This document shows positions 1 through 11,165 of a stretch of 64,000 nt of DNA, piece after piece (the stretch's first letter is position 1; the number at the start of each line of letters is the position of its first letter). The stretch lies in NCBI GenBank assembly GCA_037103525.1, contig JAZKLR010000283.1, positions 992,001 through 1,056,000 on the forward strand, written 5' to 3'. Below the pieces are notes generated by a model that saw only the letters and a list, made by a program, of their open reading frames with translations, did no database searches and was not told where the DNA came from. Position numbers and translations under genes: made by a program. The stretch is from Ganaspis brasiliensis (lineage: Eukaryota > Arthropoda > Insecta > Hymenoptera > Figitidae).

Positions 1-623
1 AATTAATTACATTTTAACATCATACATTTTTGAACAGAAAATGGTAAAAAAAATTACAACGCTGGTAACAAAAAGTTTATCATGATGACTTAAGGTCACA
101 AAAAAAGAAATGAGTCTATATAAAAAAAATGATTTTTATTTCTTTATTCTAGCCGAAGTCTGCTGATTGCGGACCCCCTTGCTAGTATGCCCATTAAGGA
201 GAAGTTTACGAATGTGTGACCTGTAACAGACCGAAAGTTTCGTGTGTGTCGTACCAAAAAATCAATCTCTTTGTTAGGTGATTTATTTCAAAAAGTAAAA
301 AGGAGTTGGTCACGGACGGCCACTAGTGTCGTGGTTCCCTTTAAGGGACTTTTGTACAACAAAAATTTTAGACTATTCTTAGACTGCGAAAATACTAGGT
401 ATAGATTGGGCTTTCGGTTAGGCGTTTGTGACCCTCCCCCCACTTTACGTCTGTCCCTTAAATTGATGGCGTGCCACAAATCTAATTTTCAAACGTTCCG
501 TTCGACCTGAATAACAGTCATGGCGGTGCGCCGTCATCACGATTATTTTTAGTCGCGGACTAAAGTTCACAAAAAGATTGACCTTTCATTCTAACACCGC
601 ACAGTGGGATGAAAGGGCATTTT

Positions 624-2028
624 TCGTCTCAAAATTCTACCGAAGGCCCAATTCTTAACGGATTTTAAAGTTTTTTTTTTAAATACTCATGAAGAATTGT
701 TTAAAAAGTAAAAATGCAGGAAAATTGTAACTTTCCAAAAATAACCTACCTACATGACATTTTCCTAGTGAAGAACACGATTTTTGTTAGAAAAATGATT
801 TGTAAAATATATTTTCACTCATATTTAGAGCAAATTTTGATAAGAAATCTAAAAATTATACTTCTACGGGTTCTAGTCTACAAACATCAACAAATATATA
901 TTCAAAAATTCAAAATGGCGGATTATACTTGTCAATTTGATTAAAGTTCATTAAAATATCATAGTTCTTAGTTAAGAAGTGCTCAAAAAAATAATTTATT
1001 TACAAAAAACTTGACTTTTAGTGTTTTTGATTACAAATCAGAAGTTAGCTTTAAAAAAATTGTAAATTTCGAATCCAATATGGCGGCAAATATTATACAA
1101 TTTATGTTTATTTCTTTGAAATTAAGTGTTAAAAAGCAATTAGGAACTCTGCGAAAAAATCTGAAGTTAGTGCTTCGAAATGTTAGATTATAAATATTAA
1201 ATAAAATAAATAATTATTACAAAAATTTGATTCGCCATTGTGAAATCGGAGGATCTAAATTCAGATTCACTCGTAGAGACCCTAATTGCCTTTTAACACT
1301 GAATCTCAAAGAAATAAACACAAATTGTATATTTACCGCCATATTGGATTCGCCATTTTGAAATCAGAGGGTCTAACTTCAGATTTATTCGTAGAGACCC
1401 TAATTGCCTTTTAACACTTAAATTCAAAGAAATAAACACAAATTGTATATTTACCGCCATATTTGATTCGCCATTTTGAAATCGGAGGGACTAACTTCAG
1501 ATTCATTCGTAGAGGTCCTAATTGCTTTTTAATACTTAATTTTAAAGAAATAAACACAAATTGTATAATATTTGCCGCCATATTGAATTCGACATTTACA
1601 ATTTTTTTAAAGCTAACTTCAGATTCGTAATCAAAAACACCAAAAGTCAAGTTTTTTGAAAATAAATTATTTTTTTGAGCACTTCTTAACTAAGAACTAT
1701 GATATTTTAATGAACTTTAATCAAATTGACAAGTATAATTCGCCATTTTGAATTTTTGAATATATATTTGTTAATGTTTGTAGACTAGAACCCGTAGAAG
1801 TATAATTTTTAGATTTCCTATCAAAAGTTGCTCTAAATATGAGTGAAAATATATTTTACAAATCATTTTTCTAACAAAAATCGTGTTCTTCACTAGGAAA
1901 ATGTCATGTAGGTAGATTATTTTGGGAAAGTCACAATTTTCCTGCATCTTTACTTTTTAAACAATTCTTCATGAGTATTTTAAAAAACAAAACTTTAAAA
2001 TCCGTTAAGATTTGGGCCTTCGATAGAA
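624..2028. repeat. Foldback (long inverted repeat) in copy A
   Basis: Sequence from about 624 to 1190 returns as its reverse complement at about 1505-2028. For example, the segment containing gaaggcccaattcttaa near 640 pairs with the one containing ttaagatttgggccttcg near 2010. The 118-bp tandem units lie toward the loop. Long inverted arms containing short tandem units are the usual layout of foldback-type DNA elements; no transposase is visible. Confidence 0.8.
1230..1586. repeat. 118-bp tandem repeat, three units
   Basis: Units begin with attcgcc at 1230, 1348 and 1466, and a degenerate fourth begins near 1587. Each holds the words cgccattttgaaatc, cgtagagaccctaattgcc and aaagaaataaacacaaattgta. 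The same array recurs in copy B at 7666-8022. The ATGGCGGAT / ATCCGCCAT motif family is shared with the foldback at 8.5-10.7 kb. Confidence 0.85.
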
Positions 2029-2104
2029 TTTTTCACACACAAAAAAACCAAACATTTTCGGAAACTAGAACCAAAAAAAAAATACCCGTATCTGGCCGTT
2101 TTGC

Positions 2105-5100
2105 CCACATTTGTTACGTTTTTAATGTCGGTAACAATATTTTTTCATTTAAAAAATTTTTCTTTCATAGTAACATGTAAATAATAAATTATCTTTGCTG
2201 TCACAGAGGTTATATATTATTTTTAAAAAAACCAAAGGTAATGGTTACATTAATTATGCATGGAAATGTCATTATTATTTTTGTTTAAAGTTCAAAAGAG
2301 TTTAACAACAGAGAGTTTAATCGATTTTTTTTAAAAATTCTCTGAAAAAACGTAAAAGAGAGAAAAATGACAGAAGACATTATTTTAGATTTTTCAAAGA
2401 CAAACAACTTTTATTAGAGAAATTTTTTCATATCTAGTATATATTTCTTGAGAAAAATGATGTTTTTCTAAAAAAAATATAAAGAAAAATTTTTCTCTTG
2501 TACCATAATCGAGCACAAATTAGATTGTTATTAAAAATATTCCTCCCTATGACCACAATTCCCAAAAAAATTTTGAACAAAAAAAGGTGGGGTTTTTGAG
2601 TAAATTCGATTTCAAGTTTTTTAGTAAAAAGACCGCTATTTTGTTATTTTTTAATATTTTTAAAATTTTCCAAAGGATTTGTAAAGACGAACAAAAGCCC
2701 TTTTATACGCAATAAGAAAAAATAAATTATCTTAATTACTTATAAAGTTCCAACACTTTAAAGATTTTTCCCTCTCAATTTTGTAGAAACGAAGTTTCCG
2801 ACTTTTAAACTTAAAATCCTTATAACTTCAAAAAAAAAAAAAAAAAAAAAAAAGGTCATAAAAATAAAAAAATACGTCTCGTCTAAAATTCTTTATAAAA
2901 CGACATTTTGAAGGTGAAAAAAACTGTCAATCCCGAACAAGTCTAGCCTGCCTGATTTAAAATGAATTCGGTCTTAACTGAATTTATATATTGAAAATGT
3001 ATATTATTCAGTACTTATCATTTTTTTTTGATTAGTTAAATTAAATTATAAAATATTTGATATATTTTGAACAAATGAAATACAAATATATATATAAAGA
3101 GGAAATTTATATTACTTTTCATTTGCTGAAAGAAATGCATTTTTCAATTTGAGTTTCAAATTCTATTTTTTGATACTAATTTTTATAAATTTAATATTTT
3201 ATGATTCAGAAAGGTTAAATTAATTTATTATATATTAATATTTTTAGAATAGGTAACTTATTAAATCTTATTTCGTTAGTACGTTTCCAGTATGGAATCG
3301 AATAAATATACTTAAGAAAATTAAGTTTTTGACTAATTTTAGTATCAATACTAAAAGCAGTAAAGTTTTAATATTAATTAAATTTGTAACCTTATAAAAA
3401 TTGAATAGATTAAAGTTTTTATTAATAAAAGTCTACATGGATGTATACTAAAACTAATTAAAAATATAATTATATATTTATTTTATATATATAATTAAGT
3501 AAAAAATAAAATTGTTCAATTTTAAGGATAGCTTAAGATAAGTACTAAATATATTATTATTATAACTTGATTAAATCTTTCTTAATTATAAAATATTTAA
3601 TTTATAAAAATTAGTTCCAAAAAATAGAATCTGCAAGTTAAATTTAAAATTACAGTTTATTTAACTAATTAAAAGTAATATAAAGTTAAACTTTACACTA
3701 TATTTATCTTTATTGTCTTTATTCAAAATACATAATATTTATTGATTTAATTTTTAATCTAACCACAAAGAAAAATGTTATGTGAACGTTTTTATTTTCA
3801 ATAATCCAGTTAAATTGACAATATTGATATTAATCAAAAATATTATTAATTGTTTTACAATGTTTGAGAAACAAGTAATAATATTTTTTATTTACTAATT
3901 TAATAATTAATTAATAATTTTTTAATTAACCTTTTTTTCGTTTCAGCATACATTTCACGTTTCCAGTTTTCTTCTTTCTTCTGTCATCTCACTTCACTAT
4001 TTAGTCTTTGTTCTTTTATAGTTTTTTGCATTTTAATTTATTAATTTATTTTTAGTATAAATTTCATATACTTCTAAAATTCTATTAACCCTAAATTCGC
4101 GACGATTTCAAAATATAAACAATGATCATAATGATCACAAAGGCAAACTGACATTTCACAAAAAAATTTGAAAATCGAACTTGCGTTTTCGTTTTCGTTT
4201 TCGGTTTCGTTTTCAAAATTACGTGATAAGGGCCCTGATGTTTAGGTTGGCAAGCGTGCTTGAATGGCGTTGCTGGTGGGGATAACTGTGATTAAAAGTA
4301 GGTTTCTCCTCCTTTTAATCTCTAGAACTCTAAAAACAGACTTTTTAGTAGAGTTCTTGACGCAAGGTATTATATAAAATTTGTTATAAACAGTGTATAT
4401 AAACAATCACACTTTACGGGAAGTTATGTCTAAAAAAATTGTTTTTTTTTGTAAATTTGCTTTGGATTATTACAATTAATAATCATTTAATGCTCATAAC
4501 GAAAAATTATGCGTGAAATTTAAAGTTCTAAGCAATGTACAGATAAAACTTTGATTTTATTAATAAAGATATTAAAAAAAAAAATCTCTTCTTACTTTTT
4601 AGAAATATGATTATTTAAAAAGAAAATTAATTTTTATATTACAGTGAATATTTTTTCATTTATAATAATATTATTATAACTTGATGTCAATTATGTTGTC
4701 GTGTTATGTATTTCTTTTCAGGAGAAAATTATATGAAAAAAATTATTATCAACAAAAATTAAAAATTATCAAAAAATATGTAATTTTTTTTATTTTTAAC
4801 ATTTTTTGAAAAATTGATCAATCTTCCTTCACAATTAACATTTTTTAGCTAAGTAAATTTATAATTTAAATAAAAAATCTGAGTTGAAGACCTAAAAAAT
4901 AAACCAGTATCAAATTTAAACACCATTGATTATTATAGTAATTATGTTTTTGGTTTTTTGATAATTTAAAGTTTTACGCAAATAAATGTTTTAGTCGTTT
5001 TACAATTATAAAACCTTAAAAACCATGTCTAAATTTTCATAAATCTGATGTTAATTCAATTGATGCTTTCCATGTGAGAAAAAAATCATTTTTGGCCTAT

Positions 5101-5460
5101 GTCACAAATTAAAACAAAACTTTGTTAAATAATTATAGTGCTAAGTGAGTACTATTTCAGCCATAAAGGATTTTTGAAAATATTTAAAATGACAGAAGTT
5201 ACACCATGTTGAAATTTGAGGAAGTTCATTTTTAAAAGTGTTATATTTTCCACAATTATTTTTTTAATTTAATAAAACTTACGGTGATATTATAAAATAA
5301 AATGTAGTTTTATGTAAAAATAAGAAGAAATTTTTTTTTAAATTACACCCAAAAAAAGTAAAAAAAAAATCTTTGATTTGATTTTTGGACTTGAGCTTTC
5401 CTTTTTTTAATTTTTAATTTTTAAATAATATTTCTTGACATTTCACCTTTAATTTAAAAA
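2105..5460. other. AT-rich stretch, no gene recognised
   Basis: I see no convincing open frame, RNA gene or terminal repeat here. It holds a poly(A) run at about 2830-2853, a (ttttcg)n-type microsatellite at about 4183-4215, and a dispersed repeat at 5058-5185 listed separately. Confidence 0.6.
5058..5185 (+). repeat. Dispersed repeat, copy 1
   Basis: The stretch containing gtgctaagtgagta and agccataaaggattttt is the diverged reverse complement of 14785-14905, which has aatcctttatggctg and tactcacttagcac. A short interspersed family with at least two copies here; ends not defined. Confidence 0.7.
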
Positions 5461-6249
5461 AAAAAAATAATTAATGGCGACTCATTTAGTTCACGAGTTA
5501 TGAAGGTTTGAAGTTTGGTGGTTCAGTGGAATTTACAGACACACGGCCTTTTCTTCGTATGATCGTATGTTAATTACACGAAAAAACAAAATGAGTACGA
5601 AATGTGGTTTATAACAATATTTTTTGGTTTATGCTTGGTTTATTATTCTAAAAATTTAATATAAAAAATATGTCTTTACAAAATGGAGGGTAATATTTTC
5701 AAATTTAATAGAATTCTTTTAACATATAAATCCTAATATATCTCGCACCAAGTTTTTTATTTTTTAATGTAATTAATGACAGAAACAATAATTTTGGATC
5801 AAACTAGTCGTATGTAGGCGTAATTTTTTTCTTAAGCGGCTTTGAACAAAAATTATGATAAAAGTAATTTTTCTACTATTTACTTGTTTGTACCAAACAA
5901 AAATTACCAAAATTAACATCACACAAAAAACTTGAACTCTTTAACAAGATTAATGGGAATCTTATTTCAGCTGCGTCTCAAAATAAGACAAAACGGGCTT
6001 AATATAAGTTCAGGTTTTTTCTGTGATATTATAAACTAGGTAAAAATAATGTCCATTTCATGACATTTCTCATCCAAGTAAGCAAAATAATTTGCTTCCT
6101 TATGGAGGAATCAATAAATTAATAATAGTGTTTTTTCGTGTAATTAACATACGAAGAAAAGGTCGTGTGTCTGTAAATCCCACTGAACCACCAAACTTTA
6201 AACATTCTTAACTCGTGAACTAAATGAGTCTCCATTAATTATTTTTTTT
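5461..6249. mobile_element. Foldback/MITE with about 120-bp terminal inverted repeats
   Basis: Left arm 5461-5588 and right arm about 6130-6249 are near-perfect reverse complements, for example actcatttagttcacgagtta against taactcgtgaactaaatgagt. The 540-bp centre has no open frame of note. It is a non-autonomous DNA element of unassigned superfamily; a target duplication could not be fixed because both ends sit in A/T runs. Confidence 0.8.
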
Positions 6250-6436
6250 GTAATGACTCTACCTTTTATGCTCGCAAATTTGCTCGAAGGATGGAGCCAG
6301 GATTCTATATTTACAAGAGTTCAACAAAATGAAAGAGCTTTAAGTTCATCACAGAATTTTATTTGATTCTAAGGACTCTATTTCTTGGTTCTATTTCTTA
6401 GTGCTAGTGTGAGTAAGGTGTAGTCAGTAGTGACAC

Positions 6437-8540
6437 AATTAATTACATTTTAACATCATACATTTTTGAACAGAAAATGGTAAAAAAAATTACAACGCTG
6501 GTAACAAAAAGTTTATCATGATGACTTAAGGTCACAAAAAAAGAAATGAGTCTATATAAAAAAAATGATTTTTATTTCTTTATTCTAGCCGAAGTCTGCT
6601 GATTGCGGACCCCCTTGCTAGTATGCCCATTAAGGAGAAGTTTACGAATGTGTGACCTGTAACAGACCGAAAGTTTCGTGTGTGTCGTACCAAAAAATCA
6701 ATCTCTTTGTTAGGTGATTTATTTCAAAAAGTAAAAAGGAGTTGGTCACGGACGGCCACTAGTGTCGTGGTTCCCTTTAAGGGACTTTTGTACAACAAAA
6801 ATTTTAGACTATTCTTAGACTGCGAAAATACTAGGTATAGATTGGGCTTTCGGTTAGGCGTTTGTGACCCTCCCCCCACTTTACGTCTGTCCCTTAAATT
6901 GATGGCGTGCCACAAATCTAATTTTCAAACGTTCCGTTCGACCTGAATAACAGTCATGGCGGTGCGCCGTCATCACGATTATTTTTAGTCGCGGACTAAA
7001 GTTCACAAAAAGATTGACCTTTCATTCTAACACCGCACAGTGGGATGAAAGGGCATTTTTCGTCTCAAAATTCTACCGAAGGCCCAATTCTTAACGGATT
7101 TTAAAGTTTTTTTTTTAAATACTCATGAAGAATTGTTTAAAAAGTAAAAATGCAGGAAAATTGTAACTTTCCAAAAATAACCTACCTACATGACATTTTC
7201 CTAGTGAAGAACACGATTTTTGTTAGAAAAATGATTTGTAAAATATATTTTCACTCATATTTAGAGCAAATTTTGATAAGAAATCTAAAAATTATACTTC
7301 TACGGGTTCTAGTCTACAAACATCAACAAATATATATTCAAAAATTCAAAATGGCGGATTATACTTGTCAATTTGATTAAAGTTCATTAAAATATCATAG
7401 TTCTTAGTTAAGAAGTGCTCAAAAAAATAATTTATTTACAAAAAACTTGACTTTTAGTGTTTTTGATTACAAATCAGAAGTTAGCTTTAAAAAAATTGTA
7501 AATTTCGAATCCAATATGGCGGCAAATATTATACAATTTGTGTTTATTTCTTTGAAATTAAGTGTTAAAAAGCAATTAGGAACTCTGCGAAAAAATCTGA
7601 AGTTAGTGCTTCGAAATGTTAGATTATAAATATTAAATAAAATAAATAATTATTACAAAAATTTGATTCGCCATTGTGAAATCGGAGGATCTAAATTCAG
7701 ATTCACTCGTAGAGACCCTAATTGCCTTTTAACACTGAATCTCAAAGAAATAAACACAAATTGTATATTTACCGCCATATTGGATTCGCCATTTTGAAAT
7801 CAGAGGGTCTAACTTCAGATTTATTCGTAGAGACCCTAATTGCCTTTTAACACTTAAATTCAAAGAAATAAACACAAATTGTATATTTACCGCCATATTT
7901 GATTCGCCATTTTGAAATCGGAGGGACTAACTTCAGATTCATTCGTAGAGGTCCTAATTGCTTTTTAATACTTAATTTTAAAGAAATAAACACAAATTGT
8001 ATAATATTTGCCGCCATATTGAATTCGACATTTACAATTTTTTTAAAGCTAACTTCAGATTCGTAATCAAAAACACCAAAAGTCAAGTTTTTTGAAAATA
8101 AATTATTTTTTTGAGCACTTCTTAACTAAGAACTATGATATTTTAATGAACTTTAATCAAATTGACAAGTATAATTCGCCATTTTGAATTTTTGAATATA
8201 TATTTGTTAATGTTTGTAGACTAGAACCCGTAGAAGTATAATTTTTAGATTTCCTATCAAAAGTTGCTCTAAATATGAGTGAAAATATATTTTACAAATC
8301 ATTTTTCTAACAAAAATCGTGTTCTTCACTAGGAAAATGTCATGTAGGTAGATTATTTTGGGAAAGTCACAATTTTCCTGCATCTTTACTTTTTAAACAA
8401 TTCTTCATGAGTATTTTAAAAAACAAAACTTTAAAATCCGTTAAGATTTGGGCCTTCGATAGAATTTTTCACACACAAAAAAACCAAACATTTTCGGAAA
8501 CTAGAACCAAAAAAAAAATACCCGTATCTGGCCGTTTTGC
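6437..8540. repeat. Duplicated block, copy B
   Basis: Second copy of 1-2104. Unlike copy A, its right end runs straight into the inverted arm of the foldback at 8.46-10.69 kb, because the last 75 bp or so of the block are also the start of that arm. Thus copy B preserves the longer context and copy A looks truncated or recombined at 2104. Confidence 0.95.
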
Positions 8541-9408
8541 TAGATCAAGTCGTTTGTGGCTTTTAGGGGTGAAAACAACCCTTAAATGAAAAGTTGCATG
8601 ATATTTTTGAAAAATATATTAATTTTTTATAAAACTTGATATCTGGGCGTTTTTGGGCTCGCTGATTACAAATCCGATGTGAGTTTTTCAAAATTCAAAA
8701 TGGCGGATCCAATATGGCGGACAACTTTTTTAAAAATATTATATAAAAGAAAAGGTCATTTTTTTAAAAATAGATTCAATTTGCCTGAAACTCGTTACTC
8801 GGGGGTTTTTGGGATCGCTGATAACGAATCTGATGTCAGATCTTTAAAATTCAAAATTGTGGATCCAAGATGGCTGTCAACTTTTTTCAAAATAGATTTA
8901 ATTTTCCTGAAACTCGTTACTCGGAGGTTTTTGGGGTCGCTGATGACGAATCTGATGTCAAATTTTCAAAATTAAAAATGTCGGACCACATAGAGGTGAA
9001 GATTACAAAAATTTTAAACATTTCCACAAATGTGTCTTTGCATATTGGACATTTTTTTAATAACGAAGCAAACTTTGTAGTAGGTAAGTATATTGGATAA
9101 TAGGAAGCTTAAGTTAGATGACTTAATAAATATAAAGTGATTGTTTAACACTTCTTTTTTAAGTAACAATATCAACGATTGACATTAATTTGATATACAG
9201 TGAAACCTCCCTATAGCGGACATCGACGGTGCAAGAGGAAATTGTCCGTTAACGGAGGTGTCCGCTAGTGGGAGGTTTCACTATATATGTACATTTTTAT
9301 ATAATATTTTGTCTGATTTCATTTTTTTTATTATTAAAACACAGAAGCTAGACAATCACGATCTTTTATATATATATAAATAAATATTTGATTGCATTTT
9401 TTGTAATA

Positions 9409-9470
9409 CAGTGGAACCTCGATTAATGGATCGAATCAAAAGTTTGAATAATACAAATTAAAAGTATTTT
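9409..9470 (+). mobile_element. Partial pogo/Tigger-like left end
   Basis: cagtggaacctcgattaatg follows TA at 9407-9408, a close match to the pogo/Tigger terminal consensus. No matching right terminus was found, so this is a fragment or solo end. Confidence 0.5.
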
Positions 9471-9593
9471 TATATAACTGTAAAGAAACACGATTGAAGA
9501 GATAAACTTTACATTTCTTAAATTGAATATGTTTAGTTTAAATGCATATTCAATTAATTAATATATTTATAAAACATTGTATTTAGAATTTTG

Positions 9594-10032
9594 CAGGGAC
9601 TAATACGAAAACGGAAACAAAATATCAATTTAATTTTGTGTTGATCCTGAAACGAAAGTCCTCTCAGAATTAAATTTCGGTTCATGCCCGAAATGAAAAG
9701 ACTTCGAATTTTGTTTTCGTTTCATGCCCAGAACAAAACTCAGCTCCGAATTCCGTTTTCGTCTCTCATAAAAAAGGCTCTAAATTTCACAAAAACAATT
9801 TTAAACACAATTCTTTTCTTGCAGGAGACAAAAACGAAATTCAGAGTCTTTTCGTTTTGGGCATGAGACTGAAACGAAATTCGGAGTTGATTTTCGTTTC
9901 GGGCATGAAACGAAAACGTAATTCAGAGCCTTTTCATTTCAGGCTCAATACAAAACAATATTGATTGTACATTTTTGTTTCGTCACAACAATTCAAAACA
10001 CAAACAGAATTCGGTTTTCGTGTCAGTCCCTG
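9594..10032. mobile_element. 439-bp hAT-like MITE with 8-bp TSD
   Basis: The element starts CAGGGACT and ends AGTCCCTG; the imperfect inverted ends extend through the cgaaaac motif. It is flanked by a perfect 8-bp direct repeat, gaattttg, at 9586-9593 and 10033-10040. An 8-bp duplication with CAGGG termini fits hAT. The interior is a patchwork of CGTTTTCG-like words in both orientations and has no transposase, so it depends on enzymes supplied elsewhere. Confidence 0.85.
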
Positions 10033-10091
10033 GAATTTTGAAAAAATTTTTTGACAGTGGGACGTATGGCGACATTGAAAATGTGTTACGA

Positions 10092-10132
10092 AAATATAAT
10101 ATAATATAATATAATATAATATAATATAATAT
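10092..10132. repeat. (ATAAT)n microsatellite
   Basis: About eight uninterrupted pentanucleotide units directly abut the right end of the pogo-like TIR pair. Confidence 0.9.
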
Positions 10133-10713
10133 CCGCTATTGGGAGGTGTCCGCTAAGAGAGGTTTCACTGTATATAAATACAATTTTCTTTAGCTGTGCA
10201 ACTGAATATCAAAATATAACAAATGTCATTTGTTTTCTGTTTGTATATCAGAATTGTTAGTGTTCTTGAATAAAAATGGATTGTCCTAAACGTAATTCTT
10301 TGTTTTTATTTTCGCCATATTGGATCCACCATTTTAAATTTTGAAAATCTGACATCAGATTCGTAATCAACGTCCCCAAAAACCCACGAGTAACAAACTT
10401 CAGGAAAATTGAATCTATTTTTAAAAAAGTTGTCCGCCATATTGGATCCGCCATTTCGAATTTTGAAAATCTGCCATCGGATTCGTAACCAGCGAGCCTG
10501 AAAACCCCTAGACATCAAGCTTTATGAGAAATTAATATGATTTCAAAAAATATCTTGTCACTTTTCATTTAAGGGTTGTTTTCACCCCTAAAAACAACAA
10601 ACGACTTGATGTAGCAAAACGGCCAGACACGGGTATTTTTTTTTTTTGTCCTGTTTTCCGAAAATGTTTGATTTTTTTGTGTGTGAGAAAAAAAGTTAAT
10701 TTTTGTCGGCCGA

Positions 10714-11061
10714 TGTAATAAGCATTCATTAAATATTCGTATAGACACAGCTGGTTATCACGGACGGTGCGTCGTCCATTATCCCTAGACAGTATCGGGG
10801 CCTAAAACACTCCTAGAAAAGCTCGGTACTATAATGGCGTCTGTAATCGGTGCGCCGGCTATAGTTTTCGTCCTGGTCAGCAACCTCGGAGAGCAAGTTT
10901 AACGTGAGTCCACGGTGCTCCGTGGGCTCACCGAGTGAGCAGACTCACTAATTTGTGGTAGGGACGAGAAAATTGCGCGGTGGTTGCACTCTCCGAGAGC
11001 GGCTGTGGCCGTCTCTGTTACAAATCGTGATATTGTGAGTGTGAAATCTTACATTATCACA
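10714..11061 (-). repeat. gypsy-type LTR (3' LTR of a minus-strand element)
   Basis: On the minus strand the repeat begins TGTGATAATG directly after a purine-rich tract and ends TTATTACA, giving TG...CA ends and 348 bp. No partner LTR was found, so the 5' half of the element is missing. The LTR is rich in inverted repeats: ctcggagag at 10884 pairs with ctctccgag at 10988, with further hairpins between them. Boundaries rest on the TG/CA rule and the tract, not on comparison of two copies. Confidence 0.7.
10904..10931. other. 12-bp-stem hairpin with TGCT tip in gypsy LTR
   Basis: gtgagtccacgg, then tgct, then ccgtgggctcac: eleven Watson-Crick pairs and one G-T pair close a four-base tip. The tip matches the six hairpins in the LTR of the Gag-only element at 52.2 kb, but as the strand opposite to the gypsy transcript. 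Confidence 0.8.
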
Positions 11062-11076
11062 TCTTCCCCCCACTTT
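11062..11076 (-). promoter_or_regulatory. Polypurine tract of gypsy element
   Basis: On the minus strand the tract reads aaaagtggggggaaga and directly precedes the LTR start. It is the usual primer for plus-strand DNA synthesis in LTR elements. Confidence 0.8.
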
Positions 11077-11165
11077 TAAAAGCGAAGTTTACTGAGAGTA
11101 AAAAAAATAAAAACATTACAAAAAAACATAGTTTGGTGCGATACCACTTACGTCACGAGGTCTAC

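Larger units (their letters stand above)
1..2104. repeat. Duplicated block, copy A
   Basis: This block recurs at 6437-8540 with a constant offset of 6,436 bp. The only substitution I noticed is A at 1104 against G at 7540. Copy A runs off the left edge of the window, so its true left end is unknown; on the right the two copies part after the shared word ggccgttttgc. The small open frames inside are duplicated with it and show no recognisable protein. It may be a recent tandem duplication with unit 1-6436, or an assembly duplication. Confidence 0.95.
9198..10170. mobile_element. pogo/Tigger-like TIR element, TA-flanked
   Basis: The left end cagtgaaacctcc at 9198 follows TA (9196-9197). The right end gaggtttcactg stops at 10170 and is followed by TA. 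The word ggaggtgtccgct recurs near both ends. A second, near-matching right end (ggaggtttcacta, about 9282) means it could instead be an 85-bp MITE plus a separate right end. CAGTGRAACCTC ends with TA duplications are typical of pogo/Tigger-like mariner relatives. Confidence 0.65.
8463..10695. mobile_element. Foldback element with arms built of tandem units
   Basis: Left arm 8463-8880 and right arm about 10310-10695 are inverted copies: cacacaaaaaaaccaaacat on the left answers atgtttgatttttttgtgtg on the right. Within the arms a unit of roughly 110 bp repeats, carrying ctcgttactcggggg, cgaatctgatgtcag and ggcggatccaatatggcgg. No transposase frame is present. The architecture resembles insect FB/Galileo-type foldbacks; the superfamily is inferred only from shape. 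The loop is occupied by the nested elements listed next. Confidence 0.75.

Noticed and set aside
244..510. 88-codon open frame, repeated at 6680-6946
   Set aside because: It is duplicated only because the whole 2.1-kb block is; a similar-length frame is open on the other strand and no domain is visible.
1230..1586. CRISPR-like array
   Set aside because: Units are contiguous 118-bp tandem repeats without spacers, in a eukaryotic genome.
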